Shown here piece by piece: positions 35,701 to 44,346 of a DNA stretch of 64,000 nt. The notes beneath the pieces are model-generated. The model saw only the letters and a list, made by a program, of their open reading frames with translations. It was not told the DNA's origin and made no database searches. Origin of the DNA: Gammaproteobacteria bacterium. Its GTDB lineage: Bacteria > Pseudomonadota > Gammaproteobacteria > Steroidobacterales > GCA-2729495. The DNA lies in the NCBI GenBank assembly GCA_030583605.1, contig CP129466.1, positions 2,735,001 to 2,799,000 on the forward strand, in the 5' to 3' direction. The position numbers were made by a program, and so were the translations under genes. How positions within the stretch are numbered: the first letter of the stretch is position 1; the number at the start of each line of letters is the position of its first letter.

Positions 35701-37023
35701 TCATGGCGCTGGCTCCGTCATGCCGGGCATGTCCTTCATGTCCTCCTGCGGCTTCTCGCCGCCGGTCATGTCCATGCCGGGTTCTTCTGGCGGCCGTGCC
35801 TCGTTTCCCGCCGGCATGTCCATCCCGGCCATGCCGGCCATGGCGCCCTTCACCTGGCTCTCGGAGTCGATGAGGAAATTCGCCGAAGTGATGATCTCTT
35901 CGCCTTCGGCGAGTCCCTCCAGAATCTCGATCTGGTCACCTGCTCTTATGCCTGTCTTCACCTCCCGCCAAGCAAGCCTGCCACCGTCCTGCCGTAAAAA
36001 GATCACACTACGCGCCCCGGACTCGAGGACGGCGTCCTTCGGGACCATCAGGCGTTCGCCGAGGGGAACGCTCAACGCCACATTGACGTACATTTCCGGC
36101 TTGAGTCTGCCCCCTGGGTTTTCGAACTCGAAGCGCGCACGCGCGGTGCGCGTCTCGCTCTGTAACGTCGGATAGATGAAGGTCAGGTGGCCGGTCATCG
36201 ACGCCGCGGGATCGTAAGATACGGTGATGTTCGCCTGCTGACCCACGCGAACGAGGGGCAGCTCGTATTCGTAGATGTCCGCCAACACCCAGACACGACT
36301 CAGATCCGCGATGACATAGAGATCCTCGCCCGGCATCACCCGCATCCCGGCTACCGCCATCTTCTCGATGACGGTGCCGTCGAGCGGGGCATGGATCGGC
36401 AGCGTTCTCTGCACCTTCCCCGATTGCTCCAGCTCGCGGATGTGGCGGTCCGCGATGTTCCAGAGCTCCAGCCGACGGCGCGTCGCCGCGAGCAGCGAGC
36501 GCGCCCCTTCCGCCACTTCAGGCACTGCGCTGTTGCCGAGGGTCTGCGCGCTGCGCAGGGCCAGCAGGTATTCCTGCTCGGTCGCAACGAGCTCGGGGCT
36601 GTAGAGGCTGAACAGCGGTTCCCCCCGGGTCACCTGCTCTCCCGTCGTGTTGACGTAGAGCTGCTCGATCCAGCCCTCGATCTTGACGTTGACGCGGGCC
36701 AGGCGCCGCTCATCGATGGCCACCCTGCCGACGGTGCGGAGTTCGCGAATCATCGGCCGGCGTGCAGCTTTCTCGAACCTGACGCCAACCGACTGCAAGC
36801 GTTCCGGCGCAATGTCGATATCACCACTGCCCGGCGCCGCCGGACCTGACATCTGCGCCATCTCCGCCGGCGTCATGCCATCGTCCGGTCCCTGCGCTGC
36901 TGTCGATCCGGGCCGATCACGGCTCTGGCATCCGCTCAGCACACCGAAAAACAGCGCCAGCAGAAGGATCCGCAATGACAGGGACAACAGGCGCGGCACC
37001 CGGGACGCAGGATGCGGTGTCAT
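35701..37023 (-). CDS. cusB: Membrane-fusion (periplasmic adaptor) lipoprotein of the Cus efflux system
   Basis: This 440-residue adaptor joins CusA to the outer-membrane channel. The lipobox is GVLSGC near residue 31. Then come the beta-barrel/lipoyl pieces VGRVAIDERRLARVNVKIEG WIEQLYVNTTG, the helical hairpin (VATEQEYLLALRSAQ to LELWNIADRHIRELE), LPIHAPLDGTVIEKMAVAGM and the membrane-proximal barrel. The C-terminal tail has repeated Met motifs (MAGMAGMDMP, GMDMTGG, MKDMPGM), and the N-terminus has GMTPAEMAQM. Such Met-rich stretches bind Cu(I)/Ag(I), supporting the metal assignment. Its ATG overlaps the stop of the channel gene by 4 bases (ATGA). Confidence 0.93.
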   Translation of the reverse strand: MTPHPASRVPRLLSLSLRILLLALFFGVLSGCQSRDRPGSTAAQGPDDGMTPAEMAQMSGPAAPGSGDIDIAPERLQSVGVRFEKAARRPMIRELRTVGRVAIDERRLARVNVKIEGWIEQLYVNTTGEQVTRGEPLFSLYSPELVATEQEYLLALRSAQTLGNSAVPEVAEGARSLLAATRRRLELWNIADRHIRELEQSGKVQRTLPIHAPLDGTVIEKMAVAGMRVMPGEDLYVIADLSRVWVLADIYEYELPLVRVGQQANITVSYDPAASMTGHLTFIYPTLQSETRTARARFEFENPGGRLKPEMYVNVALSVPLGERLMVPKDAVLESGARSVIFLRQDGGRLAWREVKTGIRAGDQIEILEGLAEGEEIITSANFLIDSESQVKGAMAGMAGMDMPAGNEARPPEEPGMDMTGGEKPQEDMKDMPGMTEPAP

Positions 37024-38345
37024 GGTTCTTCTCCGATGATCTCTTCGAGGCGCGCGCGGGCCTGTTCGTGCCCGGCGATCTCCGCTCGCAGCTCGAGCTC
37101 GTTCTCCTGCAAGGTGAACAGGCTGTTCAGCAGGGTCAGGAAATCGACTTTGCCGACACTGTAGGCCGAGCGTGCGGAGGCCAGCGTGAGCTCGGCCTGC
37201 GGAATGATCGCCTTCTCGAGCAGCTCGATGACCTTGCCGGCACGATCGATCTGGGCGAACTCGTCCGTTACCCGCATCACCAGCTCCTGCCGCAGCGCCT
37301 GATTCTCCCCGGCAGTACTTTCGCGGGTGGCGAGTGCCTCGCGCACGCCGTAGCGCTGCTTGCTGGCAAAGTACAGCGGCACCGTGACATTGAGCATCAC
37401 CTGGTAGCCGTCGTCGCGCATCGGCTCCTCGTGCACACCCTGCAGACCAATCTCGAAATCCGGCAGGTACTCGCGTCGTGCCAGCGCCAGCACGGCATTG
37501 CTGCGCTCGATCGCTGCACCGCGGGCGCGCAGCATTGGTGACTCGTCAATCAGTGCGAGGGTGTCCGCCAGGTTCCGGTGCGTGGGGACTGGGCGCAATT
37601 GCCCCTCGACATCGACCGTCGTCGCGGCCGGACGGTTGAGCAGCCGTGCCAGCTCCGCATTCACCGACTGCTTGCGTTGTCGTGCCGTAGCGAGCCGGGC
37701 AAGGCTGCGCGAGACTTCGGCCTGGGCACGAAAGACGTCGGCCTGCGCCATCCGGCCGACGCTGTAGCCCGCCTCGGCCGCGGCCGACAACTGCTCGAGT
37801 ATCTGCCGGGTCTTCTCGATGATTGCGATCGAGTGGTCGGACAGCAGCAGTTCGTAGTACGCAACCTTCAGACGCGCAATGACGCCAAGTCGGACCGCGA
37901 GGTAATTCTGCTCCATGGCGCCGGCCTCGCGCGAGGCGATCTCTCCCCTCAGTTTCAGCTTGCCGGGGAACGGAATCTCCTGGCTGACCCCGTACATCGC
38001 TTCGTTGACGTCCATGTCCTTGTAACTGAAGGTGAGCGTCGGGTCGGGGAGCGTGCGCGCCGGGGGAATCATCGCTTTCGCCGCTTCGAAGCGCTGCGCG
38101 GCGGCCATAACGTCCGGATTGCCGACCAGAGCCTCGCTCACCAGTGCGTCCAGCTCCGCCCCCGGCGAGTCGGGCGAAACTTCCTGCGACCGCAAGGTGG
38201 CGGGATGGAATGCGATCGCGACCAGGCCAAGTACACACACGATGAACGCGGCCGGAACAGCATCGTCACGCCCGTGAACGAACGTTCGACGGGCAACTCC
38301 GCCGGAAAATGCGGCTCGGGCCAGCCGGCCCCTACAAACACGCAT
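37020..38345 (-). CDS. cusC: TolC-family outer-membrane channel of the Cus efflux system
   Basis: This 441-residue outer-membrane efflux channel has a long positively charged lead (MRVCRGRLARAAFSGGVARR) before a hydrophobic signal segment (AAFIVCVLGLVAIAFHPA) and then two OEP repeats. Repeat landmarks are LVSEALVGNPDVMAAAQRFE AA and LALIDESPMLRARGAAIERS near residue 265. Other matches are PDPTLTFSYKD, VSQEIPFPGKLKLRGEIAS, and the C-terminal LTLASARSAYSVGKVDFLTL LN. It opens the efflux trio and starts with an ATG at 38345; the unusually long N-terminus suggests a later GTG could also be used. The gene before it on the same strand is a small Cys-rich exported protein. Confidence 0.9.
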   Translation of the reverse strand: MRVCRGRLARAAFSGGVARRTFVHGRDDAVPAAFIVCVLGLVAIAFHPATLRSQEVSPDSPGAELDALVSEALVGNPDVMAAAQRFEAAKAMIPPARTLPDPTLTFSYKDMDVNEAMYGVSQEIPFPGKLKLRGEIASREAGAMEQNYLAVRLGVIARLKVAYYELLLSDHSIAIIEKTRQILEQLSAAAEAGYSVGRMAQADVFRAQAEVSRSLARLATARQRKQSVNAELARLLNRPAATTVDVEGQLRPVPTHRNLADTLALIDESPMLRARGAAIERSNAVLALARREYLPDFEIGLQGVHEEPMRDDGYQVMLNVTVPLYFASKQRYGVREALATRESTAGENQALRQELVMRVTDEFAQIDRAGKVIELLEKAIIPQAELTLASARSAYSVGKVDFLTLLNSLFTLQENELELRAEIAGHEQARARLEEIIGEEP

Positions 38346-38396
38346 GATGATCCCCTCGAATGAAGCCGGAAGAAATCGGTTCAGACGAAGAGCGGT

Positions 38397-38771
38397 CTAG
38401 TTACGTAGGCTACAGAAACGGATGATGAGGGGTGGACCGGTGGTCGTTGCGCGCAGCACGGTAGCCAAGGTCGTGGGCGAGCTGCTCGCTTCAGGAGGAA
38501 GCACGGCAAGGAGCTCGTCCATGCGCGGCCACGGTGTGCGCGGCAGCGCATCGGCGCTCAGCTCATTCAGCCCATGGCAATCGACCGCCTGCATGGTGCA
38601 GCACGTGAGGTGGTCGACCCATTCGCCGCTCTCACAGTGACTTGTCGGATCGACAACGTCCGGAATTTCCGCGAGACAGGGCTGGACCAGCAGGTGCAGC
38701 CAGGCGAAAAACAGCAGCGCCATCCAGCGGCGCTGGTGCCTGACCCGACGACTATTGCTGCCCATACACAT
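38397..38771 (-). CDS. Small Cys-rich exported protein heading the Cus operon
   Basis: I do not recognise a family for this 124-residue protein. It has a signal peptide (RRWMALLFFAWLHLLVQPCL AE) and a mature part with four or five Cys/His-type ligands in its first half (HCESGEWVDHLTCCTMQAVD CHG), then a Pro/Thr-rich C-terminal half. Paired CxxH/CC-rich patches in the first 40 mature residues could bind metal. It precedes cusC by 51 bases on the same strand, so a periplasmic metal-binding role is possible. The ATG at 38771 lacks a clear ribosome-binding site; a start at the internal ATG near WMALLFF is possible. Confidence 0.6.
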   Translation of the reverse strand: MCMGSNSRRVRHQRRWMALLFFAWLHLLVQPCLAEIPDVVDPTSHCESGEWVDHLTCCTMQAVDCHGLNELSADALPRTPWPRMDELLAVLPPEASSSPTTLATVLRATTTGPPLIIRFCSLRN

Positions 38772-38833
38772 GACGGGTACGTACGATCACCCGCTTGTTC
38801 GTGAGCTGCATCCATTTTACGCCGGTTTCCGTT

Positions 38834-38849
38834 CGGCGCGTTAGCGCCG
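38834..38849. promoter_or_regulatory. Perfect hairpin/operator-like palindrome in the divergent Cus promoter region
   Basis: CGGCGC-GTTA-GCGCCG is a perfect 6-bp inverted repeat midway between the divergent Cus operon and LLM gene 2. It may be a regulator site or a leader hairpin. No regulator gene (CusR, CueR) is nearby, so this is a weak call based on symmetry and position. Confidence 0.3.
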
Positions 38850-38973
38850 CACTTTTCCAAACCCGCCGGGCGGCGACGCATTCGGAGGGTTACATGAGAC
38901 GGCTGGGGACGCTTGCCGCTATCCTGCGTTCTTGCGGCCGCAAACATGGCCGGTCAAGAAAGGCTGCTGCGCA

Positions 38974-39984
38974 ATGCACGTCGACATCATCCTCGAACCC
39001 GACCTGACGCCCGACCAGATGGTGGAGCTCGGGCTGCTCGCCGAGCGCTACGGTGTGCGCTCACTGTGGGCCTCGAACTACCCGTCGGGTCGCGATCCGT
39101 TCGTCTGCCTCGCCCCCCTCGCCCGCGCCTCGAAGAAGCTCATCCTCGGCGTGCTCGCGATCAGCCCCTACGAAATGCAGCCGGTCAAGATCGCGAACGC
39201 CGTCTTCGCCCTGAACGAGCTGAGCCAGGGGCGAACCGCCATCATGATCGGCGCCGGCGGCGGCATGATCCGCATTGCCGCGCTCAAGTGGGACCGCATG
39301 GTGCGCGCGGTGCGCGAGTGCGTGGAGATTCTCCAGCGTGCCTCGCCCGCCCGGCCTCTGATGTACCAGGGCCAGATGTTCAAGGCTTTCGGTTATCACC
39401 CGACCTGGGCGACCGACCCGCCGCCACAGATCTACGTCGGCGCCACCGAGCCGCAGATGCTGCGCATGGCCGCGCGGGTCGCCAGCCGCGCCATGACCAG
39501 CGACCAGCCGATGGCGCGCATGGCCATGACCAACGCCGCCATCGAGGAAGGGCTGCGCGCCGCCGGCAAGCAGCGCCGGGATTTCGTCCTCAGCAACTTC
39601 TGGGCCTGGCATGTCAAGGAGGACAAGGCGGCCGCCTACCGGGAGGCGCGGCGCGAGCTGTTCCTGCGCGGCCTGCTCTCGCGCGAGCACATCAAGCCGT
39701 TCATCAGCCCCGAGGAAGTCGAACGGGTCCGCGCCAACATGGCAAGTTTCCGCACCGCCTGGATCGATCGCAGTGGCGATGTGAAGAACGTGCCCCTGCC
39801 GGTGGTGGACGCCCTCGTGGAGGGACTCTCCTGCACCGGCGACATGACGAGCCTCGACCGGCAGATCGAGAAGCTCGCGCAATTCAAGGCTGCGGGCGTC
39901 GACGAACTCGCCTTGCGGGTGCACGACGACCCGGCATTCGGCATCCGGACCATCGGCGAGCGCGTCATCCCGGCCTTGCGCTGA
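38974..39984 (+). CDS. LLM-class (luciferase-like) flavin/F420-dependent oxidoreductase, paralog 2
   Basis: This protein has the same fold and length (336 residues) as the gene at 14934-15944. Matching blocks are MHVDIILEPDLTPDQMVELG, LILGVLAISPYEMQPVKIAN, IMIGAGGGMIRIAALKWDRM, VRAVRECVEILQRAS, PQIYVGATEPQMLRMAARVA and the shared SNFWAWHVKED. The close match across the whole length marks the two as paralogs from one duplication or recent family expansion. The family oxidises or reduces small organic substrates; none is indicated here. The ATG at 38974 is chosen because upstream residues do not align with the paralog. It is divergent from the Cus operon. Confidence 0.83.
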   Translation: MHVDIILEPDLTPDQMVELGLLAERYGVRSLWASNYPSGRDPFVCLAPLARASKKLILGVLAISPYEMQPVKIANAVFALNELSQGRTAIMIGAGGGMIRIAALKWDRMVRAVRECVEILQRASPARPLMYQGQMFKAFGYHPTWATDPPPQIYVGATEPQMLRMAARVASRAMTSDQPMARMAMTNAAIEEGLRAAGKQRRDFVLSNFWAWHVKEDKAAAYREARRELFLRGLLSREHIKPFISPEEVERVRANMASFRTAWIDRSGDVKNVPLPVVDALVEGLSCTGDMTSLDRQIEKLAQFKAAGVDELALRVHDDPAFGIRTIGERVIPALR

Positions 39985-40022
39985 GTCGGGCTACCCGGGC
40001 GGGACCGCGGACACGGTCGTGG

Positions 40023-40922
40023 TCACGATCTGCCCGTCAGCCGCTGCAGGTAGCGCTCGAACAGCCGGTCGCCGGTCTTGCGCTGATACGCCTGCAATAC
40101 GAACGCGCAGGTGTCTGTCGAGCGGTAGATCACGTGCAGCATGAGCGCGAGCTTGAGGAGCTTTTCCGGCGGCAGGTCATCGAGCGTCATGAAATCGCGG
40201 ATGTACACCGCCTCGCACCACAATGCCTGACTACCAGGCGCGTCCGGGTTGTTGTCGTTGACCAGTGGCTTGAAGGTGCGGCTGGCAATCGCGAGGATCT
40301 GGTGCAGCAGGAAGCCGTTGCGGCGCAGGGCGCAGTCAACGTCACCGAACAGCGGCTGGTCCCTGTACATGGGCACGAGCTCGGCCTCCGTGTGCACCAG
40401 CACTGCCTGCCGGAGCACGTTCGCAGCGCCGTTGATGACGTCGAGCTCGGCACCCTGCACATCCAGCTTGAGGTAGTCCGCATCCGCGACCTCGGGAATA
40501 TCGTCGAGACGGCGGGTCTCCATCTCTGATGTCGCAATCACGTGGCTGAACCTGCCGATGCTCTGGAACTTGTCGAGCAGATCGTTGTTCGGCTCGTACA
40601 GCGACGATGTCATCGGGAGGTTGCATTCGTGGAACGTCCGCCGGCGCCCGTCGCCGATCGCATACGGCAGGTACAGGCGCTGCGATCCGTGCAGCGCATT
40701 CAGCTTGTCGCACTCCGCCTGGACCGGCTCGAACCCGACGATCCTGACCGCGCCGCACCCGAGCAGTCGATCGAACGCATCGGTGTGCGGCCCAAGCGAC
40801 ATCGCCCCGACATCGACCAGGTTCAGGGTCGGCGGCTCGCCGGCAAGCAGTTCCTGGAAATCGAAGACGCCGGACTGCGCCGGCGCCGGTGCGGCGGCGG
40901 CGCGCTTGAAGGGCTTCCACAC
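40023..40922 (-). CDS. FkbM-family SAM-dependent methyltransferase
   Basis: This 299-residue protein has the FkbM methyltransferase fold. TLNLVDVGAMSLGPHTDAF is the SAM-binding strand and loop, VRIVGFEPVQAECDKLNAL gives the acidic ribose-binding end, YLKLDVQGAELDVINGA is the typical 'K.D.QG.E...L.G' motif, and AVLVHTEAELVPMYRDQPLF follows. FkbM enzymes O-methylate sugars or small metabolites; the target is unknown. The GTG at 40922 is supported by GGAGG nine bases upstream, and earlier frame is Arg-rich noise. It follows the SulP gene in the same direction, 91 bases downstream. Confidence 0.82.
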   Translation of the reverse strand: MWKPFKRAAAAPAPAQSGVFDFQELLAGEPPTLNLVDVGAMSLGPHTDAFDRLLGCGAVRIVGFEPVQAECDKLNALHGSQRLYLPYAIGDGRRRTFHECNLPMTSSLYEPNNDLLDKFQSIGRFSHVIATSEMETRRLDDIPEVADADYLKLDVQGAELDVINGAANVLRQAVLVHTEAELVPMYRDQPLFGDVDCALRRNGFLLHQILAIASRTFKPLVNDNNPDAPGSQALWCEAVYIRDFMTLDDLPPEKLLKLALMLHVIYRSTDTCAFVLQAYQRKTGDRLFERYLQRLTGRS

Positions 40923-41013
40923 GGACCGGAACCTCCAAATGCCACGTACCCGCTGACAATACCGCCGGGCGGGCGGCGCAGGCAACGACCGCGCCTGTCC
41001 GGACCGCAGCGGC

Positions 41014-42747
41014 TCAGCCTGGGCCGGGTGCCTGCGCCGGCTCCAGCAATTTCCTCGCCAGAACCAGCGCGGCATCGAAGTCGCGCGCACGGTGGATGTG
41101 GCCGGCGCCGTTCAGCACCCGCATCTGGCGCAGGACCTGCTCCGGTTGCTGCTGCAGCCCCGAGAAGATCACCTGCGTGCCGTGGCGCGCCGCCGTGCGC
41201 GTGAACTCGCGCAGGCGCGCCGCGCCGCTCGCGTCCACCAGCGGCACCGCGCTCATGCGCAGGATGAACACCTTCGGCGACCGTCCGATGCGGTCGACCA
41301 CCTCGGCGAGGCGACTGGCCACGGCAAAGAACAGCGGACCGCGCAGCTGGCAGACCTCGACACCGCGCGGCAGGTCGTCGCGCTGCGAGTAAACGTCCGC
41401 AGGTAATCGGGCGAAATCGTCCTGGTCCTCCTCGATGATCGTCGCGCCCGTCTCGCCGGCAACGATACCCACGACCTCGCTCATGCGATGCATGAACAGG
41501 ATCGCCGCGAGCACGACGCCGACCTCGATGGCCACCGTGAGATCCACGGCAACCGTCAGCACGAACGTCACGATCAGCACCAGCCGGTCGCCGATGGGCC
41601 CGAGCAGCAGATGCCGGAAGCGGCCGATCTCGCTCATGTTCCAGGCCACCATCACCAGCACCACCGCCAGGGCTGCCATCGGCACGTACTCCGCCAGTGG
41701 CGCGAGCACCAGCAGGAACAACAGCAGGAACAGCGCGTGCGCCATGCCGGCCACCGGCGAGCGCGCCCCGGACCTGATGTTGGTCGCCGTGCGCGCGATT
41801 GCGCCCGTGGCGGGCAGGCCACCAAACAGCGCCGAGGCGAGGTTGGCGATCCCCTGCGCCACCAGCTCGCAGTTGGAGCGGTGACGCCGGCCGGTCATGC
41901 CGTCGGCGACCATCGCCGAGAGCAGCGACTCGACTCCGGCGAGAAACGCGATCGTGAATGCGCTCGGCAACAGCACCCGCAGCCGCTCCAGGCTGATCTC
42001 CGGCAGCACCGGCATCGGGATCGAGCCGGACAGCCCGCCAAAGCGCGAGCCGATGGTATCCACCGGCAGGTCCGCCATGACGACCAGCACGGCAGCGCCC
42101 GCGATCGCCAGCAGGAAGCCCGGCGCGCGCGGCGCGAAACGCCGCAACGCGAGTATCAACGCCAGCGTGGCAGCGGCAAGCCCAACGCTCGCACCATTCA
42201 CGGAGTCGCGCGCCGCCCAGTAGGCGCCCCATTTCTCGAAGAAATCGGCGGGGATCTCCATCATGTCGAGGCCAAGCAGATCGCGCACCTGGCTCGCGAA
42301 GATGATGACCGCGATGCCGGAGGTAAAGCCGGTGACGACCGGCTCGGGGATGTACTTGATCCAGGTGCCGAGCCGGGCGAGACCGGCGCACACCAGCATG
42401 ACGCCGGCCATCAGGGTGGCAAGCACGAGTCCGTCGTAGCCGTGCTCGGCAATGACCCCGAACACCACCACGACGAAGGCACCGGTCGGCCCGCCGATCT
42501 GGAAACGGCTGCCGCCGAGTGCCGAGATCAGGAACCCTGCCACCACGGCGGTCACGAGCCCCTTGTCCGGCGTCGTGCCAGAGGCGATCGCGAGCGCCAT
42601 TGCGAGCGGCAGCGCGACGATCGCGACCGTGAGCCCGGCGACCAGGTCATGGCGCAGGTCGGCGACGCTGTAACCCTGCCGAAGCGTGGTGACGAGCTTC
42701 GGCACGAACAGGTGCCAGGTCGGGGTGGCCTTCATCGACTCAGTCAT
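41014..42747 (-). CDS. SulP-family inorganic anion transporter with STAS domain
   Basis: This inner-membrane transporter of about 577 residues has around ten to twelve hydrophobic segments and a C-terminal STAS domain. Landmarks are DLVAGLTVAIVALPLAMALA, GGSRFQIGGPTGAFVVVV, LFGGLPATGAIARTATNIRS G (the SLC26 'G.P.tg...RT..N' signature) and, in the STAS part, MSAVPLVDASGAARLREF. SulP proteins move sulfate, bicarbonate or other anions; the substrate is not clear here. The ATG at 42747 is preferred; a second Met 12 bases in is possible. FkbM follows downstream. Confidence 0.88.
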   Translation of the reverse strand: MTESMKATPTWHLFVPKLVTTLRQGYSVADLRHDLVAGLTVAIVALPLAMALAIASGTTPDKGLVTAVVAGFLISALGGSRFQIGGPTGAFVVVVFGVIAEHGYDGLVLATLMAGVMLVCAGLARLGTWIKYIPEPVVTGFTSGIAVIIFASQVRDLLGLDMMEIPADFFEKWGAYWAARDSVNGASVGLAAATLALILALRRFAPRAPGFLLAIAGAAVLVVMADLPVDTIGSRFGGLSGSIPMPVLPEISLERLRVLLPSAFTIAFLAGVESLLSAMVADGMTGRRHRSNCELVAQGIANLASALFGGLPATGAIARTATNIRSGARSPVAGMAHALFLLLFLLVLAPLAEYVPMAALAVVLVMVAWNMSEIGRFRHLLLGPIGDRLVLIVTFVLTVAVDLTVAIEVGVVLAAILFMHRMSEVVGIVAGETGATIIEEDQDDFARLPADVYSQRDDLPRGVEVCQLRGPLFFAVASRLAEVVDRIGRSPKVFILRMSAVPLVDASGAARLREFTRTAARHGTQVIFSGLQQQPEQVLRQMRVLNGAGHIHRARDFDAALVLARKLLEPAQAPGPG

Positions 42748-42891
42748 GCCCACGCAGGAAGCAACGCAATCGGCGCACTCTACGGCCTTCCGCGACCACT
42801 CCACCGCGACGCAGGTCGCGGCAGGAGCAGCGGGCTACCGCCCCCGGGCCGCTCCGGTGACAGCGCCGGGCACGCAGCGGCCGCCGGCGGC

Positions 42892-44346
42892 TCAGTGGCC
42901 CGGGCGTTTCGCGTCACTCTCGGCCAGGTCCGCAATGTCCCGCGCCTTGCCATGCTGCGTGATGACGGCACGCTTGCGCAGGAACCGCGCGAGCCCGGAC
43001 GGGCCCATGCGCGAAGCGCCCATGCCCGAGAGCTTGAACGAGTTCTTCTCCGCGTCGAAGGCCTCGGTGGTGAGCCCGCCATCGTTCACGCTGACCGCGC
43101 CGACATCGAGGCGTCGCGCCACGGCGCGCGCCGCCGCCTCGGCACCGAACACCGCCGCCGACAGGCCGTAGATGGAATCGTTGGCGAGCGCGACCGCTTC
43201 GTCCGGCGTATCGAACGCCATCACGGGAATGACCGGGCCGAAGGTCTCCTCGGTCATGAGCTTCATCCGGTGCGTGACGCCCGTGACCACCGTCGGGCGC
43301 AGCCAGCAGCCACCGCCATGCGTCTCGATCACGCCGCCGGTCAGCAGCTGTGCGCCTTTTGCCCGTGCGTCCTCGAGGTGCTCCGCGATGATCGCCGCCT
43401 GGCGCTCGAAGATGAGCGGCCCGATGTGGCCATGGTGGATGTCGGGGTAATTGAGTTCCACCCGCCTGGCGTTCTCGACCAGTGCCGCGAGAAACGGCTG
43501 GTAGATGCGCCGGTCGACGTAGACGCGCTCGATCGACTGGCAGGCCTGGCCGGTGGCCTGCACCGAGGCGCGCAGCACCGTGCGAGCCGCCTGCGCGGGA
43601 TCCGCGGAATCGAGCACGATCGCGGGATCCTTGCCGCCGAGCTCGAGGCAGGCGGGAATGAACGCCCGGGCACAGGCCTCCGCGACCTTGCGCCCGGTGG
43701 CAACGCTGCCGGTGAAGCAGATCATGTCCGTGCATTCGACCAGCGCCGCGCCGCTCGCGCCGTCGCCCTCCACGAAGGCGAGCACGCCGGCGAGCTCCGG
43801 GTGCCGGGCAATCGAGGCCATCAGCGGCGCGATGAAACGCGGCGTGACCTCGCTCGGCTTGACGATCACGGCGCAGCCGGCAATAAGCGCAGGCACGGCG
43901 TCGAGCGCGGAGAGCAGAAACGGAAAATTCCACGGACTGATGACACCGACCAGCGCATAAGGCACCTGGTGCATTTCGATGCCGAGGCCGGGCACGACGG
44001 AGGCCCGCTCCGCGCCGACCGCGAGCAGCTGCCGGCCAAGCGCCGCGTAGCCCTCCACCAGCCCGCGCAGCGGCTCGATCTCGCTTTGCGCCAGCCGGCA
44101 GCGGCCGGTGTCGGTGGCGAGGGCCGCGATCACGTCGTCGGGCCGCTCGAGCAGCGACGTGGCCCACGCCCGCAGCACCGCGACGCGGTGCTCGACGCCG
44201 GCGGCGGCCCACTGGCCCTGCGCTGCGCGCAGCCGACCGGCGAGCGCGCCGAGCGCGTCGGCGCCGAGCGGCCTGATGGTGTAGTCGTGCTCGCCGGTGC
44301 GCGGGTTGCGCACCGGCAGGCTGCGTGCGGCCTGCGAAGCGCTCAT
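42892..44346 (-). CDS. NAD(P)-dependent aldehyde dehydrogenase family protein
   Basis: This 484-residue ALDH oxidises an aldehyde to its acid. The coenzyme and catalytic landmarks are VGVISPWNFPFLLSALDAVP, VIVKPSEVTPRF, CFTGSVATGRKVAE, the general-base Glu in CLELGGKDPAIVLDSADPAQ, and the nucleophile Cys in ATGQACQSIERVYVDRRIY. The end is MTEETFGPVIPVMAFD and SVNDGGLTTEAFDAEKNSFK LSG. No signal peptide. It overlaps the DUF1838 gene by 4 bases (ATGA), so the two are coupled. The aldehyde is unknown; neighbours suggest a degradation pathway. Confidence 0.9.
   Translation of the reverse strand: MSASQAARSLPVRNPRTGEHDYTIRPLGADALGALAGRLRAAQGQWAAAGVEHRVAVLRAWATSLLERPDDVIAALATDTGRCRLAQSEIEPLRGLVEGYAALGRQLLAVGAERASVVPGLGIEMHQVPYALVGVISPWNFPFLLSALDAVPALIAGCAVIVKPSEVTPRFIAPLMASIARHPELAGVLAFVEGDGASGAALVECTDMICFTGSVATGRKVAEACARAFIPACLELGGKDPAIVLDSADPAQAARTVLRASVQATGQACQSIERVYVDRRIYQPFLAALVENARRVELNYPDIHHGHIGPLIFERQAAIIAEHLEDARAKGAQLLTGGVIETHGGGCWLRPTVVTGVTHRMKLMTEETFGPVIPVMAFDTPDEAVALANDSIYGLSAAVFGAEAAARAVARRLDVGAVSVNDGGLTTEAFDAEKNSFKLSGMGASRMGPSGLARFLRKRAVITQHGKARDIADLAESDAKRPGH

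Noticed and set aside
35701..38345. Czc-type zinc/cobalt/cadmium efflux
   Set aside because: The pump's Met positions and the adaptor's Met-rich tail fit Cu(I)/Ag(I) better.
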